Source: CAZICM01 sp964537685
GTDB taxonomy: Bacteria; Myxococcota_A; Polyangia; Polyangiales; Polyangiaceae
Length of the DNA stretch: 64,000 nucleotides
Assembly: GCA_964537685.1 (NCBI GenBank)
Contig: CAZICM010000020.1
Coordinates: 62,001 to 126,000, forward strand
Direction: 5' to 3'
Part shown: one piece after another, positions 51,692-61,210 of the stretch
Numbering within the stretch: the first letter of the stretch is position 1
Layout of the letters: every line of letters starts with the position of its first letter
The notes under the pieces: model-generated
Seen by the model: only the letters and a program-made list of their open reading frames with translations
The model's database searches: none
Told to the model about the DNA's origin: nothing
Made by a program: the position numbers and the translations under genes

Positions 51692-53029
51692 ATGGAGCGC
51701 GCTTCAGTTTCGTCCGCGGCGGTGGCCATTTTAGGGGCCGGCCTCACAGGCATGTCCGCGGCTTTCCACCTTGCGGAAATGGGCGTGCCGTACCGTCTTT
51801 TCGAGCGGCTTCCCCATCCGGGCGGGCATGTGATCACCTTGGAGGAAGAAGGTTTTCGCTTCGATCGCACGGGTCATTTGCTGCATTTGCGCGATCCGGC
51901 GATGCGCCAACACTGCCTTTCTTGGATAGGCGGCGATTATCTCGAGGTCGAGCGCCGCTCGATGATTTGGTCGAGCGGTGTGTATACGCGCTATCCTTTT
52001 CAGGCCAATACCTTTGGATTGCCTCCTCAAGTGGCCTACGAATGCCTTTCCGGCTTTATTGATGCGTATTTCGCCAAAGAAAAGCCCGAGCCAAAAAATT
52101 TCGAAGAATTTTGCAAAATACACTTTGGGATTGGAATTAGCAAACACTTCATGATTCCCTACAACACGCGGCTCTGGGGCGTGAGGCCCGATGAAATAAC
52201 GGCTGCCTGGTGTTCGCGTTTCGTGCCCCTGCCCAAGCTGGAAGACGTGCTTTCTGGAGCCGTCGGGCGAAGCAGCGGGGAACTTGGATACAACGCCCGT
52301 TTTGTCTATCCCAGGCTGGGTATCGGCGAGCTGAGCCGGGGTCTCGCGGCGGCCATTGCTTCTGCCGCGCCCATTGAATGCAATCGCGCGCCCAAGGCCA
52401 TTTCTCCAGACCGCCGAATGCTTCATTTTGATAATGAAGATGTGCAATACGATGTGCTTATTTCGACAATGCCGCTTCCATCGCTTGTTGAATTGCTATC
52501 ACCGGCGCCTGAAGCGATAAAACAAGCCGCATCCAAGCTTCGCTGCACCCATTTATACTACCTCGATATCGCCCTCGACACGCCCTGTGAACAGCCCTTT
52601 CATTGGATTTACGTACCCGAGGCCCGGTATCCATTTTATCGTGTTGGCTGTTATTCCCATTTTTCTCCGGCCATGGCGCCCCCCGGGAAAGCCTGTCTGT
52701 ACATTGAGCTTGCCGACCGCAATCCGCCTGATTTATCCGCCCTACTTCCCGAAGTGGCCAAGGGGCTCTGTGAAATGGGCATCATTCATTCCAAAGAGGC
52801 GATTCGTTTTGCGCGGCTCCGCCGTATTGACCACGCCTATGTGATTTTCGATCACGCTTATTATCCGTCGCTGCAAGCCATTCGGCCTTATGTGGACGAG
52901 GCGCGCATTGTGCCCGCGGGCCGCTATGGAGGATGGAACTACTCGTCGATGGAGGATGCGCTGATCTTCGGCAAACAAGCCGCAGAGCAGGCGGCCGCGA
53001 TGCTTTCGGGTCTGGGGAGCAGGGTATGA
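51692..53029 (+). CDS. FAD-dependent oxidoreductase, UDP-galactopyranose-mutase-like
   Basis: 445 residues. Rossmann motif AILGAGLTGMSAAFHLAEMG at 12-31 and the R-x-x-G-G-H segment that follows, typical of amine oxidase/UGM-type flavoproteins. The segment GVYTRYPFQANTFGLPPQV resembles the UGM substrate loop. It ends in an ATGA overlap with the family 2 glycosyltransferase gene, so a role in synthesis of a cell-surface polysaccharide (sugar ring contraction or oxidation) is a reasonable inference; the sugar is unknown. Confidence 0.85.
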   Translation: MERASVSSAAVAILGAGLTGMSAAFHLAEMGVPYRLFERLPHPGGHVITLEEEGFRFDRTGHLLHLRDPAMRQHCLSWIGGDYLEVERRSMIWSSGVYTRYPFQANTFGLPPQVAYECLSGFIDAYFAKEKPEPKNFEEFCKIHFGIGISKHFMIPYNTRLWGVRPDEITAAWCSRFVPLPKLEDVLSGAVGRSSGELGYNARFVYPRLGIGELSRGLAAAIASAAPIECNRAPKAISPDRRMLHFDNEDVQYDVLISTMPLPSLVELLSPAPEAIKQAASKLRCTHLYYLDIALDTPCEQPFHWIYVPEARYPFYRVGCYSHFSPAMAPPGKACLYIELADRNPPDLSALLPEVAKGLCEMGIIHSKEAIRFARLRRIDHAYVIFDHAYYPSLQAIRPYVDEARIVPAGRYGGWNYSSMEDALIFGKQAAEQAAAMLSGLGSRV

Positions 53030-53775
53030 GCCGGGCAAATGTTGCGCTGCCGCTCAGCGATACGGCCGCGCCTCCGCGTATTTCGATTGTCATTCCTATT
53101 TACAACGAAGAGGCGATTTTAAGAGCTGCCGTGGTGGATCTGCGCGAGCGGCTCCTGCCTTTTGGATGGCATTACGAGATTGTGCTTGCCGAGAACGGAT
53201 CGCGCGATGCCACGCGGGAAATAGCGGCCGAACTCGCGTCGAAATATCCTGAAGTCCGCGTGCTTTCGACAGGCCAGCCCAACTATGGAGCGGCGCTTCG
53301 CAAGGGCATCGAGCATGCGCGCGGAGAGCTGGTTTTGTGCGACGAGATCGATCTATGCGACACCGAATTTCACAAGCGGGCCGTTGCGCTTCTCGATCAG
53401 ATGGATGTGGATATGGTGATTGGATCGAAGCTGATTGCAGGGGCTTCGGACGATCGGCCCTGGGCGCGGCACGCGGCGAGCCAGTTTTACAACGGGCTGT
53501 TGCGGGTGACTTTAGGGTTTAAGGGAACGGATACGCATGGCCTCAAGGCATTCCGGCGCGACCGGCTTTTATCGGTTGTGCGGGGCTGCCTCGTGGACAA
53601 GGACGTGTTCGCGAGCGAGATGGTGATCCGCGCCTACCGGGCGGGCCTGCGCATCGAAGAGATACCGGTGCGGGTGCTGGAGAAGCGCAGGCCCTCGATC
53701 AATCTGGTGAGGCGTGTGCCCAATGTGCTGAAGAACTTGGGCAAACTCACATGGGCGATACGGGTCCGGGGCTAG
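53026..53775 (+). CDS. Family 2 glycosyltransferase
   Basis: 249 residues from the ATG at 53026, overlapping the flavoprotein stop by 4 bp. GT-A fold: ISIVIPIYNEEAIL nucleotide-binding strand, ENGSRDATREIA, and the metal-binding Asp segment VLCDEIDLCD. The C-terminal helix-rich part (RRPSINLVRRVPN) suits a membrane-proximal or polyprenyl-phosphate-glycosyl transferase of the DPM1 type. Coupled to the UGM-like gene. Confidence 0.9.
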   Translation: MSRANVALPLSDTAAPPRISIVIPIYNEEAILRAAVVDLRERLLPFGWHYEIVLAENGSRDATREIAAELASKYPEVRVLSTGQPNYGAALRKGIEHARGELVLCDEIDLCDTEFHKRAVALLDQMDVDMVIGSKLIAGASDDRPWARHAASQFYNGLLRVTLGFKGTDTHGLKAFRRDRLLSVVRGCLVDKDVFASEMVIRAYRAGLRIEEIPVRVLEKRRPSINLVRRVPNVLKNLGKLTWAIRVRG

Positions 53776-56399
53776 GGAGCCTCTAAAAATACCGGATTCG
53801 AAACGGCAAAAGGCTTTCGTCCCGGATGAAGCGGCGACAGATCGCTCTCGCCTTTCGCATGAAACACAACCCACGATCGGGGCACTGCCGCATCGGCGGG
53901 TACCACGACTTGATTCATGAATTTCTTTGAAGGCCCGGTGCCGATCGGAAGCAGTTTTTCCGTGGAAACGGTCTTGCCATTGACGATGGTTTCCAGCGAA
54001 TCGGGCAGAAGCCAGCCCGGCCCTTCCACCGTAACCGTAAAGGTCAGGCTGCCGCCCGCCTGCGCGAGCTTGATCGTGTCGCCCGGCTTCTCGCCGTTTG
54101 GCCCGATGACTTTCATAAACAGGCCGCCGCTTATGACTGCCGCGCCTGTTGAAAGCGCATTGCGCACCAAATCGGGGCTCAGCTTTTGAGGATCGTCATG
54201 ATCGAAAAACAGGCAGGTTCTCGGATAACCCACGGGCGAAGTGCGCAGATGATGGCTGTCTGAGCTGCCCACGGCCCAAAAGGTATGCCCGTGGTTGAGC
54301 AGCGAGAACCAATCGCTCACGGAATCATTGCGGTTGGCTTCGAAATCCGAGTCGTTAAACACTTCGATGGCGTCGAAGTTCGAACTCCACAAAGCCGGAT
54401 CGCCTTCGCCCTTATCGCGGTCATACATCGACGCGCTGAAGTAGGCGCTAAAGCTTCCATTGCTCGGATGATTCACGATCAGCACGGGTTTTTCGGGCTG
54501 ATTGTCGACGAGGCCAAATACATCGTTGGGCGCCTTGCCAATCCACTCGATTGCGCCTCCATTGAGCTGTTCGGGTTTGGGCTGCAAAGGAATCACGCCG
54601 AAGTGTCCCCACGTAAATGTGGTGAGCTCTTCCGAAGGCACGCCGAAGGCCCATTTTTGTAGGCCCAAAGATTCGATGATGGGCTGAAAATCGATGACCC
54701 ATTCGTGTTCGCTGGATACGGGAATATCCAAGCCGTCGGCGATGGCGCCTTTCACTTTGTGTTCAGCAGGATCGTTTGAATCGGCGGAGAAATACGAGTG
54801 AATATGAAAATCGGCGCACATCCATCCCGTGGTATCGACGCTGTGAACCAGCGCCGCCGAAAGGTCGACTGTTTGGCCCGCGGGCACATCGACATTCGTG
54901 TCGAAGAGTTCCCACTCATAGCCTCGGGTCACGATGACGCGGTGTTCGCCTGGAGGAACGGTCAGCGTTGTCTCGCCTGTGACGGCAAACTCTTGATAAA
55001 GCCTTGAATCGGCTTCATCGGGCACGCCGAAGGCTTCGGGCGTTGAGGGCTGGGCTGTCTTGGGGATGACCTGAATGCGAACGGGAATTTTCTCGCCGGA
55101 CAGATCGTCGGTGGCTGTGACATGAATGCGGCCATTGGGATCGAAGGCGAGCGCGGCATCGTTTTTATCGGCGGTGACGGCGGTGCCGCTATGCGCAGGA
55201 AAGCCTTGTTTTTGAGGCACAAGCGTGACGTCCTGCCCAGGCGGAGCGTGGAGGATAAACGAGCCGTCGGCGGCCGTTTTGGTGCGGCTTAGGTATTGGC
55301 CTTGCGCATCGAGCTCGTGAACCCAGGCGTTTTCGATGGGATTTTGATCGGCATCGCTGAGCTTGCCTTTAATCTCGCGCCACGGCGCTTCTTGATCGGT
55401 GCGCCGGATGGCTTCGCGGAGACCGTCATAATCGGCGCCGCCCGCGATAATTTCCGCCTGATCTTGCGTGCCGATCGAGCAGGCATCGACGGCATAGCCA
55501 TCGCCCCAAAACAGTTCAAAACCGCTTTGGCGGAGTCCAAATTCGAGCGGCGCTCCCGGTGTGCGCAGCGCGAAGTTAAACGAGCCGTTATCGAAGCCCA
55601 CCCATTGCACAAACTTCTTGGGTTTGGCGAAGCCGTATTCGGCCGTCATCATGCTCGACCGGCTGTATTGAAAGAATCCGTACATCTCGGTTGTGGGCAA
55701 TTCGACGCCCATGTCCAAGGGTTCGGCCGTGCGGTTGATCATTGAAAAGCGGATAGAAAGCCGTTCGCTTTTCGGCGCGAGTACAAAATCGTAGGCGCTT
55801 TCGTGCCCGAAGACTTGGGGGAAGAGCGATTTGATCGGCCCTTCCATAAAGGGAATCGTCGTGAGTCTTCCTGCGACGCGGACGATGGCATCGCCGCCGT
55901 CGGAACCATCGGCGATAACGCTGACGCTCGTTGGATCGACCGTTTCAACACCCGTGCCGAACAGGGTTTCGTTGTACTGCGACAAACCCATGGGCTTTCC
56001 GTCTTCGCCCACGCGGTCAATCGATAAAATCTCACCGCCAAAGCGGCCATAGCCATCGCTTAAGCCTTTATCTTCGATGACGATTGCAATTCGATCGTTA
56101 ATTAAAACAAAATCACCGTTTTGGATGCGCTGGCGGCCGTGGGCGGGCTGAGCAATTCCTGAAACATCTTGAATTCGGCCTGCCCGGGCTTGTCCGGCGG
56201 CTTTGGCGCCAAAGGGATCTATATGGCCGTTTGCGTCACCAATTTCAAAAGATTGGCCTTCGAGATTGGGGCAAGGGGGAGGGGTGAGGGCATTTTCTTT
56301 ATCTGGAGACGAGCAGCCATAGAGCGGCGTGATGAAGAGAAGCGCGAGGATGCTGCGCGCGGAAAGACACGAAAAAATAGACGGGCGGCGAAAGGACAT
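53772..56399 (-). CDS. CehA/McbA-family metallohydrolase lipoprotein
   Basis: 875 residues from the ATG at 56399, with GAGG 6 bp upstream; an ATG at 56417 is the alternative. Signal peptide ends in TPLYGC (lipobox). The large N-terminal region (about 100-530) includes carboxypeptidase-regulatory-like beta domains. The PHP-type catalytic region starts at CADFHIHSYFSADS, with later SSEHEWV, VNHPSNG and GSSDSHH metal ligands, as in CehA (carbaryl hydrolase) and McbA. It converges with the glycosyltransferase gene and shares a CTAG with it. Substrate unknown. Confidence 0.85.
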   Translation of the reverse strand: MSFRRPSIFSCLSARSILALLFITPLYGCSSPDKENALTPPPCPNLEGQSFEIGDANGHIDPFGAKAAGQARAGRIQDVSGIAQPAHGRQRIQNGDFVLINDRIAIVIEDKGLSDGYGRFGGEILSIDRVGEDGKPMGLSQYNETLFGTGVETVDPTSVSVIADGSDGGDAIVRVAGRLTTIPFMEGPIKSLFPQVFGHESAYDFVLAPKSERLSIRFSMINRTAEPLDMGVELPTTEMYGFFQYSRSSMMTAEYGFAKPKKFVQWVGFDNGSFNFALRTPGAPLEFGLRQSGFELFWGDGYAVDACSIGTQDQAEIIAGGADYDGLREAIRRTDQEAPWREIKGKLSDADQNPIENAWVHELDAQGQYLSRTKTAADGSFILHAPPGQDVTLVPQKQGFPAHSGTAVTADKNDAALAFDPNGRIHVTATDDLSGEKIPVRIQVIPKTAQPSTPEAFGVPDEADSRLYQEFAVTGETTLTVPPGEHRVIVTRGYEWELFDTNVDVPAGQTVDLSAALVHSVDTTGWMCADFHIHSYFSADSNDPAEHKVKGAIADGLDIPVSSEHEWVIDFQPIIESLGLQKWAFGVPSEELTTFTWGHFGVIPLQPKPEQLNGGAIEWIGKAPNDVFGLVDNQPEKPVLIVNHPSNGSFSAYFSASMYDRDKGEGDPALWSSNFDAIEVFNDSDFEANRNDSVSDWFSLLNHGHTFWAVGSSDSHHLRTSPVGYPRTCLFFDHDDPQKLSPDLVRNALSTGAAVISGGLFMKVIGPNGEKPGDTIKLAQAGGSLTFTVTVEGPGWLLPDSLETIVNGKTVSTEKLLPIGTGPSKKFMNQVVVPADAAVPRSWVVFHAKGESDLSPLHPGRKPFAVSNPVFLEAP

Positions 56400-56527
56400 A
56401 AACGACCTCGACTGCATAAGAAGGAACCGAAGGAACAGTGAATTGTCGCACGGCTTGCCCAGATGAAAAGAACACGCGCAAAACGAGCTGTCCGATCAAA
56501 AGCGGCCGCATGGTATAGGGCTGCCTC

Positions 56528-58240
56528 GTGAACGCCGCACCGCAGCATAAAGCTCCAGCAGAAGCCCCGCGCAGCCCCGATGTGGATGTGGATGTGGTGG
56601 TGATCGGCGGGGGTGTGAACGGAGTGGGAGTGGCCCGCGATGCGGCGATGCGGGGCCTGTCGGTCGCTTTGTTTGAGCGCAACGATTTTGCATTTGGAGC
56701 GAGCGGTAATTCGAGCGGAATGATTCATGGAGGCGTCCGCTATCTCACCCAAGATCCTCATGTGACCGAGAGTTCATGCAGGGATTCGGGGCATATTCAA
56801 TCGATTGCGCCTCATCTTTTGTTTCGCGTTCCGTTTCTGTTCACCGTCGAAAAGAACCGCCGCTCGCGTGTGATGATCGAGCTCATCGATGCGTTTTTCG
56901 ATGCCTATGACCGCTATCAGCCGCTTAAGCGGGGCAAGCCTCACGCGCGTCTTTCGGCCGATGAAGTGCGCAGGCTCGAGCCGGGAATCCGGGGCGATTT
57001 AGCCGGAGCGATGACCTTTGATGAATGGGGTATCGATGGGGCGCGGCTGTGCGTGGCCAACGCGGTGGATGCGGAAGAGCGGGGCGCTCGTGTGTTTGTA
57101 GGCCACACGGTGGAGCAAATTCTCCGGCGCGAGGACACCGGAGCGGTGACGGGTGTGCGTTACCGCGATCGCGTGACGGGCAAGAGCGGAAGCCTGCGCG
57201 CAAGCGCTGTTGTGAACGCCACGGGCGGATGGTCACCCATCACGGCATCGCTCGCCGGGCTTTCTCCGGGAGCTGCCCGGGTGCGGCCTGGCAAGGGAAT
57301 TCATATCTATTACGACCGCCGCTTAACCAACTTTGCGATTACGGCGATCACCATTGATGGACGTCAAATCTTCGTGGCGCCTTGGGAAAATCTGACGGTT
57401 ATCGGCACGACCGACGACGATTTCTACGGCGATTTAGATTCGATCAAGGCGAACAGCGAAGAGGTCCGCTACTTGGTGCAGGGCATCGCGCGGGTATTTC
57501 CTCATATCCGCAAGGCCAGGGCCATTCTGACGACGGCGGCGGTGCGCCCCACGCTTTATGCCTACGGGCCTACAGAAGACGCGCTCTCCCGCGATCACCG
57601 CGTGATCGATCATGCCCAGCATGGAGCGCCCGGCTTGTATTCGATGGTGGGCGGAAAGCTGGCGAGCTTTCGGCTGTTTGCCGAAGAGATGGCGGACATC
57701 CTGGCCAAGCGATTTGGGCTTTCGGCGCGCTGCATGACGCACAAAAGCCCGCTTCCAGGGGGCGACAAAACCATCGCTCCTTTTCAATTCGCCGAACGGG
57801 TGGGAATCGACGCGGTGGCGGCGCGAAGGCTTATTTACAGGCATGGATCGCGCGCGTTGCGCATTGAAGAGCGCATCCGCAAAAACCCGCGCGAGCAGCT
57901 TACGGTATGCGCTTGCGAGCCGGTGATTGAAGCGGAAGTGCGCTATGTGCTCCAGCACGAGCACGCCCGGAATGTGGGTGATGTGGCGCGGCGGACGCGA
58001 TTGGGTTTGGGGGCCTGCGGCGGGATGCGGTGCGCGGCGCGCTGCGGTCAGATTGTGGCGCAACAACTCGAGCTTCCGCCCCGGGAAGGCATGCGTCAGG
58101 CGATTCGCTTTTTAGCGCATCAGGCGCAAGTCCGGGCGCCGGCTCTTGGTCCGGAGCAGGCGCGTCAAGAAGCGCTTTGTGCAGCGGCGGTGCAGTCCGA
58201 GCTGGGCATTTCCGAAGATGAAATCCGCGAGGGGACGTGA
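56528..58240 (+). CDS. glpA: Anaerobic glycerol-3-phosphate dehydrogenase subunit A
   Basis: 570 residues, GTG start. FAD-binding VVVIGGGVNGVGVARDAAM, the conserved GGVRYLTQ substrate region, and a C-terminal BFD-like [2Fe-2S] segment with CACEPV...GACGGMRCAARC. GlpA oxidises sn-glycerol 3-phosphate to dihydroxyacetone phosphate and passes electrons to GlpB/GlpC and then quinones. It is followed by glpB with a GTGA overlap. An aerobic GlpD would lack the Cys tail, so GlpA is favoured. Confidence 0.92.
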   Translation: MNAAPQHKAPAEAPRSPDVDVDVVVIGGGVNGVGVARDAAMRGLSVALFERNDFAFGASGNSSGMIHGGVRYLTQDPHVTESSCRDSGHIQSIAPHLLFRVPFLFTVEKNRRSRVMIELIDAFFDAYDRYQPLKRGKPHARLSADEVRRLEPGIRGDLAGAMTFDEWGIDGARLCVANAVDAEERGARVFVGHTVEQILRREDTGAVTGVRYRDRVTGKSGSLRASAVVNATGGWSPITASLAGLSPGAARVRPGKGIHIYYDRRLTNFAITAITIDGRQIFVAPWENLTVIGTTDDDFYGDLDSIKANSEEVRYLVQGIARVFPHIRKARAILTTAAVRPTLYAYGPTEDALSRDHRVIDHAQHGAPGLYSMVGGKLASFRLFAEEMADILAKRFGLSARCMTHKSPLPGGDKTIAPFQFAERVGIDAVAARRLIYRHGSRALRIEERIRKNPREQLTVCACEPVIEAEVRYVLQHEHARNVGDVARRTRLGLGACGGMRCAARCGQIVAQQLELPPREGMRQAIRFLAHQAQVRAPALGPEQARQEALCAAAVQSELGISEDEIREGT

Positions 58241-59481
58241 GCAAGTCGGTTGCGGTGATTGGTGCGGGGATCGCGGGTACCGCGGCTGCATTTAGCGCGG
58301 TCCGGGCGGGCAAGCGTGTGACGCTTATTTCCAAGGGCGCGGGCGCGAGTGCCATGTCGGGCGGCGCTGTCGACGATAGGCCATGGGAGGCGCTGGAGTC
58401 TGCTTGTAGAGCGCTGGGCGCCGAGGCATCGCCGGCTCTTCTTTCCCCTGAAACAGTGGCATTTTCGGACGCTCTTGGGCTGTGGACCTTTCAAGCTTCG
58501 CGCCCAATGCGGCTTGCGACGCTGGCCGGAAGAATCCGCATGGCGCGCGGTGCCGATCGGGCGCTTTTGGATTTGGCTTCACTGGCGGATGGAGCGCAGA
58601 TTCTCGTGCCCCGGATATGCCGTGCTGCATGGGATGCGGATGCGCTCTGCGATGCATTCAATGCCGATCCTTATTCGAAAAAGCGGGGCTTTCGTTTTTT
58701 CGCCCTCGATACGGCAGTGCTTCGTTTTACGGATGAGCAGCGTATTTCGGATGTGGATCTCGCCGCGCGCCACGATACCCAAGAGCGGATTTCGTGGCTG
58801 CAGGACAGCTTGAAAGATGCGCTTCATCAAGCCCGCGAGCGGGCCCAAAAAGATCCCGCGGCCATCTTGCTCGGGCCTTGGCTTGGCGTGCATTCGGCAA
58901 AGGCGGCTGCCCTTTCGGAAGCGCTTTCCGTGCCCGTGGGCGAAGCGCTGATGGGTATTGGATCGCCTGCTGGTTTTCGCTTTGAACATGCGCGTGATCG
59001 GCTGCTCGCATCGTTGGGTGTTACGCGCATACCCGCCGAGGTAGCCGGACTTTCTCAAGAGGGCGGTCGGATTCGGATTCAGTGCGCAGGCGATACAGGC
59101 GAGCTCTTCGCGGATGCGGCGGTGTTGTCGGTGGGCGGTACGGCGGGCGGAGGTTTTTTGTATGTGCCGCCCGAGGTGTTCGCGGGCGAAGATTTACCAG
59201 CGCGGGTTCAAATGCCATTCGGGCTTTCTTTGAAGGCCGATCTAGAGCTTTGCCAGGGCCGCGGCGCCGTTGAAATCGCAAGCTCGATGTACGGCCCCGA
59301 AATGGACTTGGCCACATGGCCCGCGCTTTCAAAAGACAGCTCGCTGGCCAGCGTGGGCCTTCGCACGAGCGGCGTGCGTATTTCCGGAACATTGTTTGCG
59401 GCGGGCGATTGCATTGCAGGCCGTCCCCGCACCGTGCTGGAGGCCCTGTTATCGGGGCTTGAGGCTGGACGCCAAGCCTAG
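58237..59481 (+). CDS. glpB: Anaerobic glycerol-3-phosphate dehydrogenase subunit B
   Basis: 414 residues, GTG start overlapping the glpA stop (GTGA). Rossmann motif VAVIGAGIAGTAAAFSAVRAG, then GASAMSGGAVDD and a C-terminal FAD-binding segment GVRISGTLFAAGDC. GlpB is the flavin-containing middle subunit of the GlpABC complex. glpC, the Fe-S membrane anchor, is missing: the next gene converges with the stop (shared CTAG). Confidence 0.85.
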   Translation: MSKSVAVIGAGIAGTAAAFSAVRAGKRVTLISKGAGASAMSGGAVDDRPWEALESACRALGAEASPALLSPETVAFSDALGLWTFQASRPMRLATLAGRIRMARGADRALLDLASLADGAQILVPRICRAAWDADALCDAFNADPYSKKRGFRFFALDTAVLRFTDEQRISDVDLAARHDTQERISWLQDSLKDALHQARERAQKDPAAILLGPWLGVHSAKAAALSEALSVPVGEALMGIGSPAGFRFEHARDRLLASLGVTRIPAEVAGLSQEGGRIRIQCAGDTGELFADAAVLSVGGTAGGGFLYVPPEVFAGEDLPARVQMPFGLSLKADLELCQGRGAVEIASSMYGPEMDLATWPALSKDSSLASVGLRTSGVRISGTLFAAGDCIAGRPRTVLEALLSGLEAGRQA

Positions 59482-60854
59482 GGCTTCTTCGAATCGAGCT
59501 TTTTCAAGAGAAGATCGTAGGCCACCGCGAGCGCGAAATCGCTTCCCTTGCTGGGATCTTCAGGAATGTCCTCGGCCCTCACCAAAATGGGATTGGCCGA
59601 TCCATTGTTGTTTGCGGCGGATGCGGCGCTTGGATGAACAACCACCGTAGCGCTTGCAGGCGCCGGAGCTTTCGCCTGCTCGGCCGCGAGATGCCCATCC
59701 AGATCGCGCTCGCGCAAAACAAAAGCCTCTGCGCCTTGAGCATCCGAACCTGGAGCGCCGATCATCACATCGGGCTTTATCCCTTCCGCCTGAATCGATC
59801 GCCCGCTTGGCGTGTAGTAGCGCATGGTCGTCAAGCGCAGCCCGGCTCCCTGAGGCAGATCAAAAATGGTCTGCACAGAACCTTTTCCAAAGGTCGTATT
59901 GCCCACGATGGACGCGCGGCGATTGTCCTGAAGCGCGCCGGCCACCAATTCAGCCGAGCTGGCCGAGTATTCGTTGACGAGCACCACCACAGGAATGGAC
60001 GCAAATGCGCCGCCTTCGGTCGCCGCCGATTCTTCGAGAACACGGCCCCGGTGCCGCGTGGAGTAAATCATCCCCGAGCTTAAAAACTCATCTGCGATCG
60101 CTTCGGCTTCGTCGACCAAGCCGCCCGGATTGTTGCGCATATCCACGAGCACACCCCGCAAAGGAGCTTGAGACGCAGACCGGAGCGAGCCCGCCGCGCG
60201 CAAAAAGTCGGTGTGTGTGCCCTGCTGAAACTGCCGGATGCGCAGGTAGCCCACATCGTTTCCCAGCCGCTTGCTCACAATGCTCCGGACGCGGATCTCT
60301 TCGCGGACCAAATCGAGCTGAATCAAATCGGTGACGTTCTTGCGGCGCAGCGTGAGATGCACTTTCGAGCCTGTCGGTCCGCGCATCATCGTTACGAGCT
60401 TGTCCATGGTTTCGCCGCGCAAAGGCTTGTTGTTGATCGCAAGAATCTGATCGCCGGGCTGTACGCCTGCGCGTTCAGCAGGCGAGCCTTCGATGGGCGC
60501 GATCACGGTGAGAAACTCGCCACGGAAATCGACTTCGACTCCGATTCCCCCGAATTTTCCTTCGGTATCGCTCTGAAAAAGCGCGTACTCATCGGGGTTC
60601 ATGTAAGCCGAGTGGGGATCGAGCTCGGCCACCATCCCTTTGATGGCTCCCTCAATCATCTTGTTGCGCGATGCGGGCTCGACATAGCTGTTTTCCACGA
60701 GAACCAGCACTTTTGCGAGCTGCTCCAAAGGCGCATAGGGGTTCTGGGTTTGAGTTGTGGCGGTGGCCGAGAGGCGGGAACTCAGCGAGCCCCCCACAAA
60801 GGCCAATGCACAAAAACCCGCCGTCTTCATCCAACGATTCGCTGCGGCCATCAT
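59478..60854 (-). CDS. Carboxy-terminal processing protease CtpA (S41)
   Basis: 458 residues. Signal/anchor (about 8-28), then a PDZ domain (about 105-180: GIGVEVDFRGEFLTVIAP, SPAERAGVQPGDQIL), and the S41 catalytic domain with LRGVLVDMRNNPGGL, the Ser segment EYSASSAELVAG (297-305) and Lys324 in TFGKGS. It cleaves C-termini of periplasmic substrates. It shares a CTAG stop overlap with glpB. Confidence 0.93.
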   Translation of the reverse strand: MMAAANRWMKTAGFCALAFVGGSLSSRLSATATTQTQNPYAPLEQLAKVLVLVENSYVEPASRNKMIEGAIKGMVAELDPHSAYMNPDEYALFQSDTEGKFGGIGVEVDFRGEFLTVIAPIEGSPAERAGVQPGDQILAINNKPLRGETMDKLVTMMRGPTGSKVHLTLRRKNVTDLIQLDLVREEIRVRSIVSKRLGNDVGYLRIRQFQQGTHTDFLRAAGSLRSASQAPLRGVLVDMRNNPGGLVDEAEAIADEFLSSGMIYSTRHRGRVLEESAATEGGAFASIPVVVLVNEYSASSAELVAGALQDNRRASIVGNTTFGKGSVQTIFDLPQGAGLRLTTMRYYTPSGRSIQAEGIKPDVMIGAPGSDAQGAEAFVLRERDLDGHLAAEQAKAPAPASATVVVHPSAASAANNNGSANPILVRAEDIPEDPSKGSDFALAVAYDLLLKKLDSKKP

Positions 60855-61210
60855 GAATCACCATATCAAAATCCTGATTTACAGCTTTGGTTGCCGCAGG
60901 CGCGCCTTATCCAGCTTCAAAGCCCTCAAGGATTTTTTTCGGTCGGCCCCCAAGACATTGCCGGTTGGTTTGTCTCATCGTTGGTGTTCGGCTATCTTCG
61001 CGCCCCTGAACGTAAGACCCACGGCCCGATTGCCGCAAAAGCTACTCTTCGCGGTGTTCGGCCCCTTGGGAGGCGCCTCGTCTACGGGGGCGCGGCGCCT
61101 CGCGTTCAGCGGGTTTTCTTGCCATGTGCCGGGGGCTCCGGGCGGGGCGGGCATCCCGGTCCATGCATCCATTCGTCCTTGGAATTCCCCGAAAATTCGA
61201 GCCGGCTAGG
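60855..61210. other. Intergenic region upstream of rpoE
   Basis: 356 bp without a supported gene. The open frame that continues from 60853 (reading MNHHIKILIYSFGCRR) has no family match and uses atypical composition, so I leave it out. The region contains a duplicated GGTGTTCGGC (near 60984 and 61064). It presumably holds the promoters of ctpA and rpoE; I could not fix an extracytoplasmic-sigma consensus. Confidence 0.5.

Noticed and set aside
60853..61209. ORF starting MNHHIKILIYSFGC resembling a methylthiotransferase start
   Set aside because: Similarity is limited to a few residues; the remainder is low-quality Arg/Pro text and the frame crosses the rpoE promoter region.
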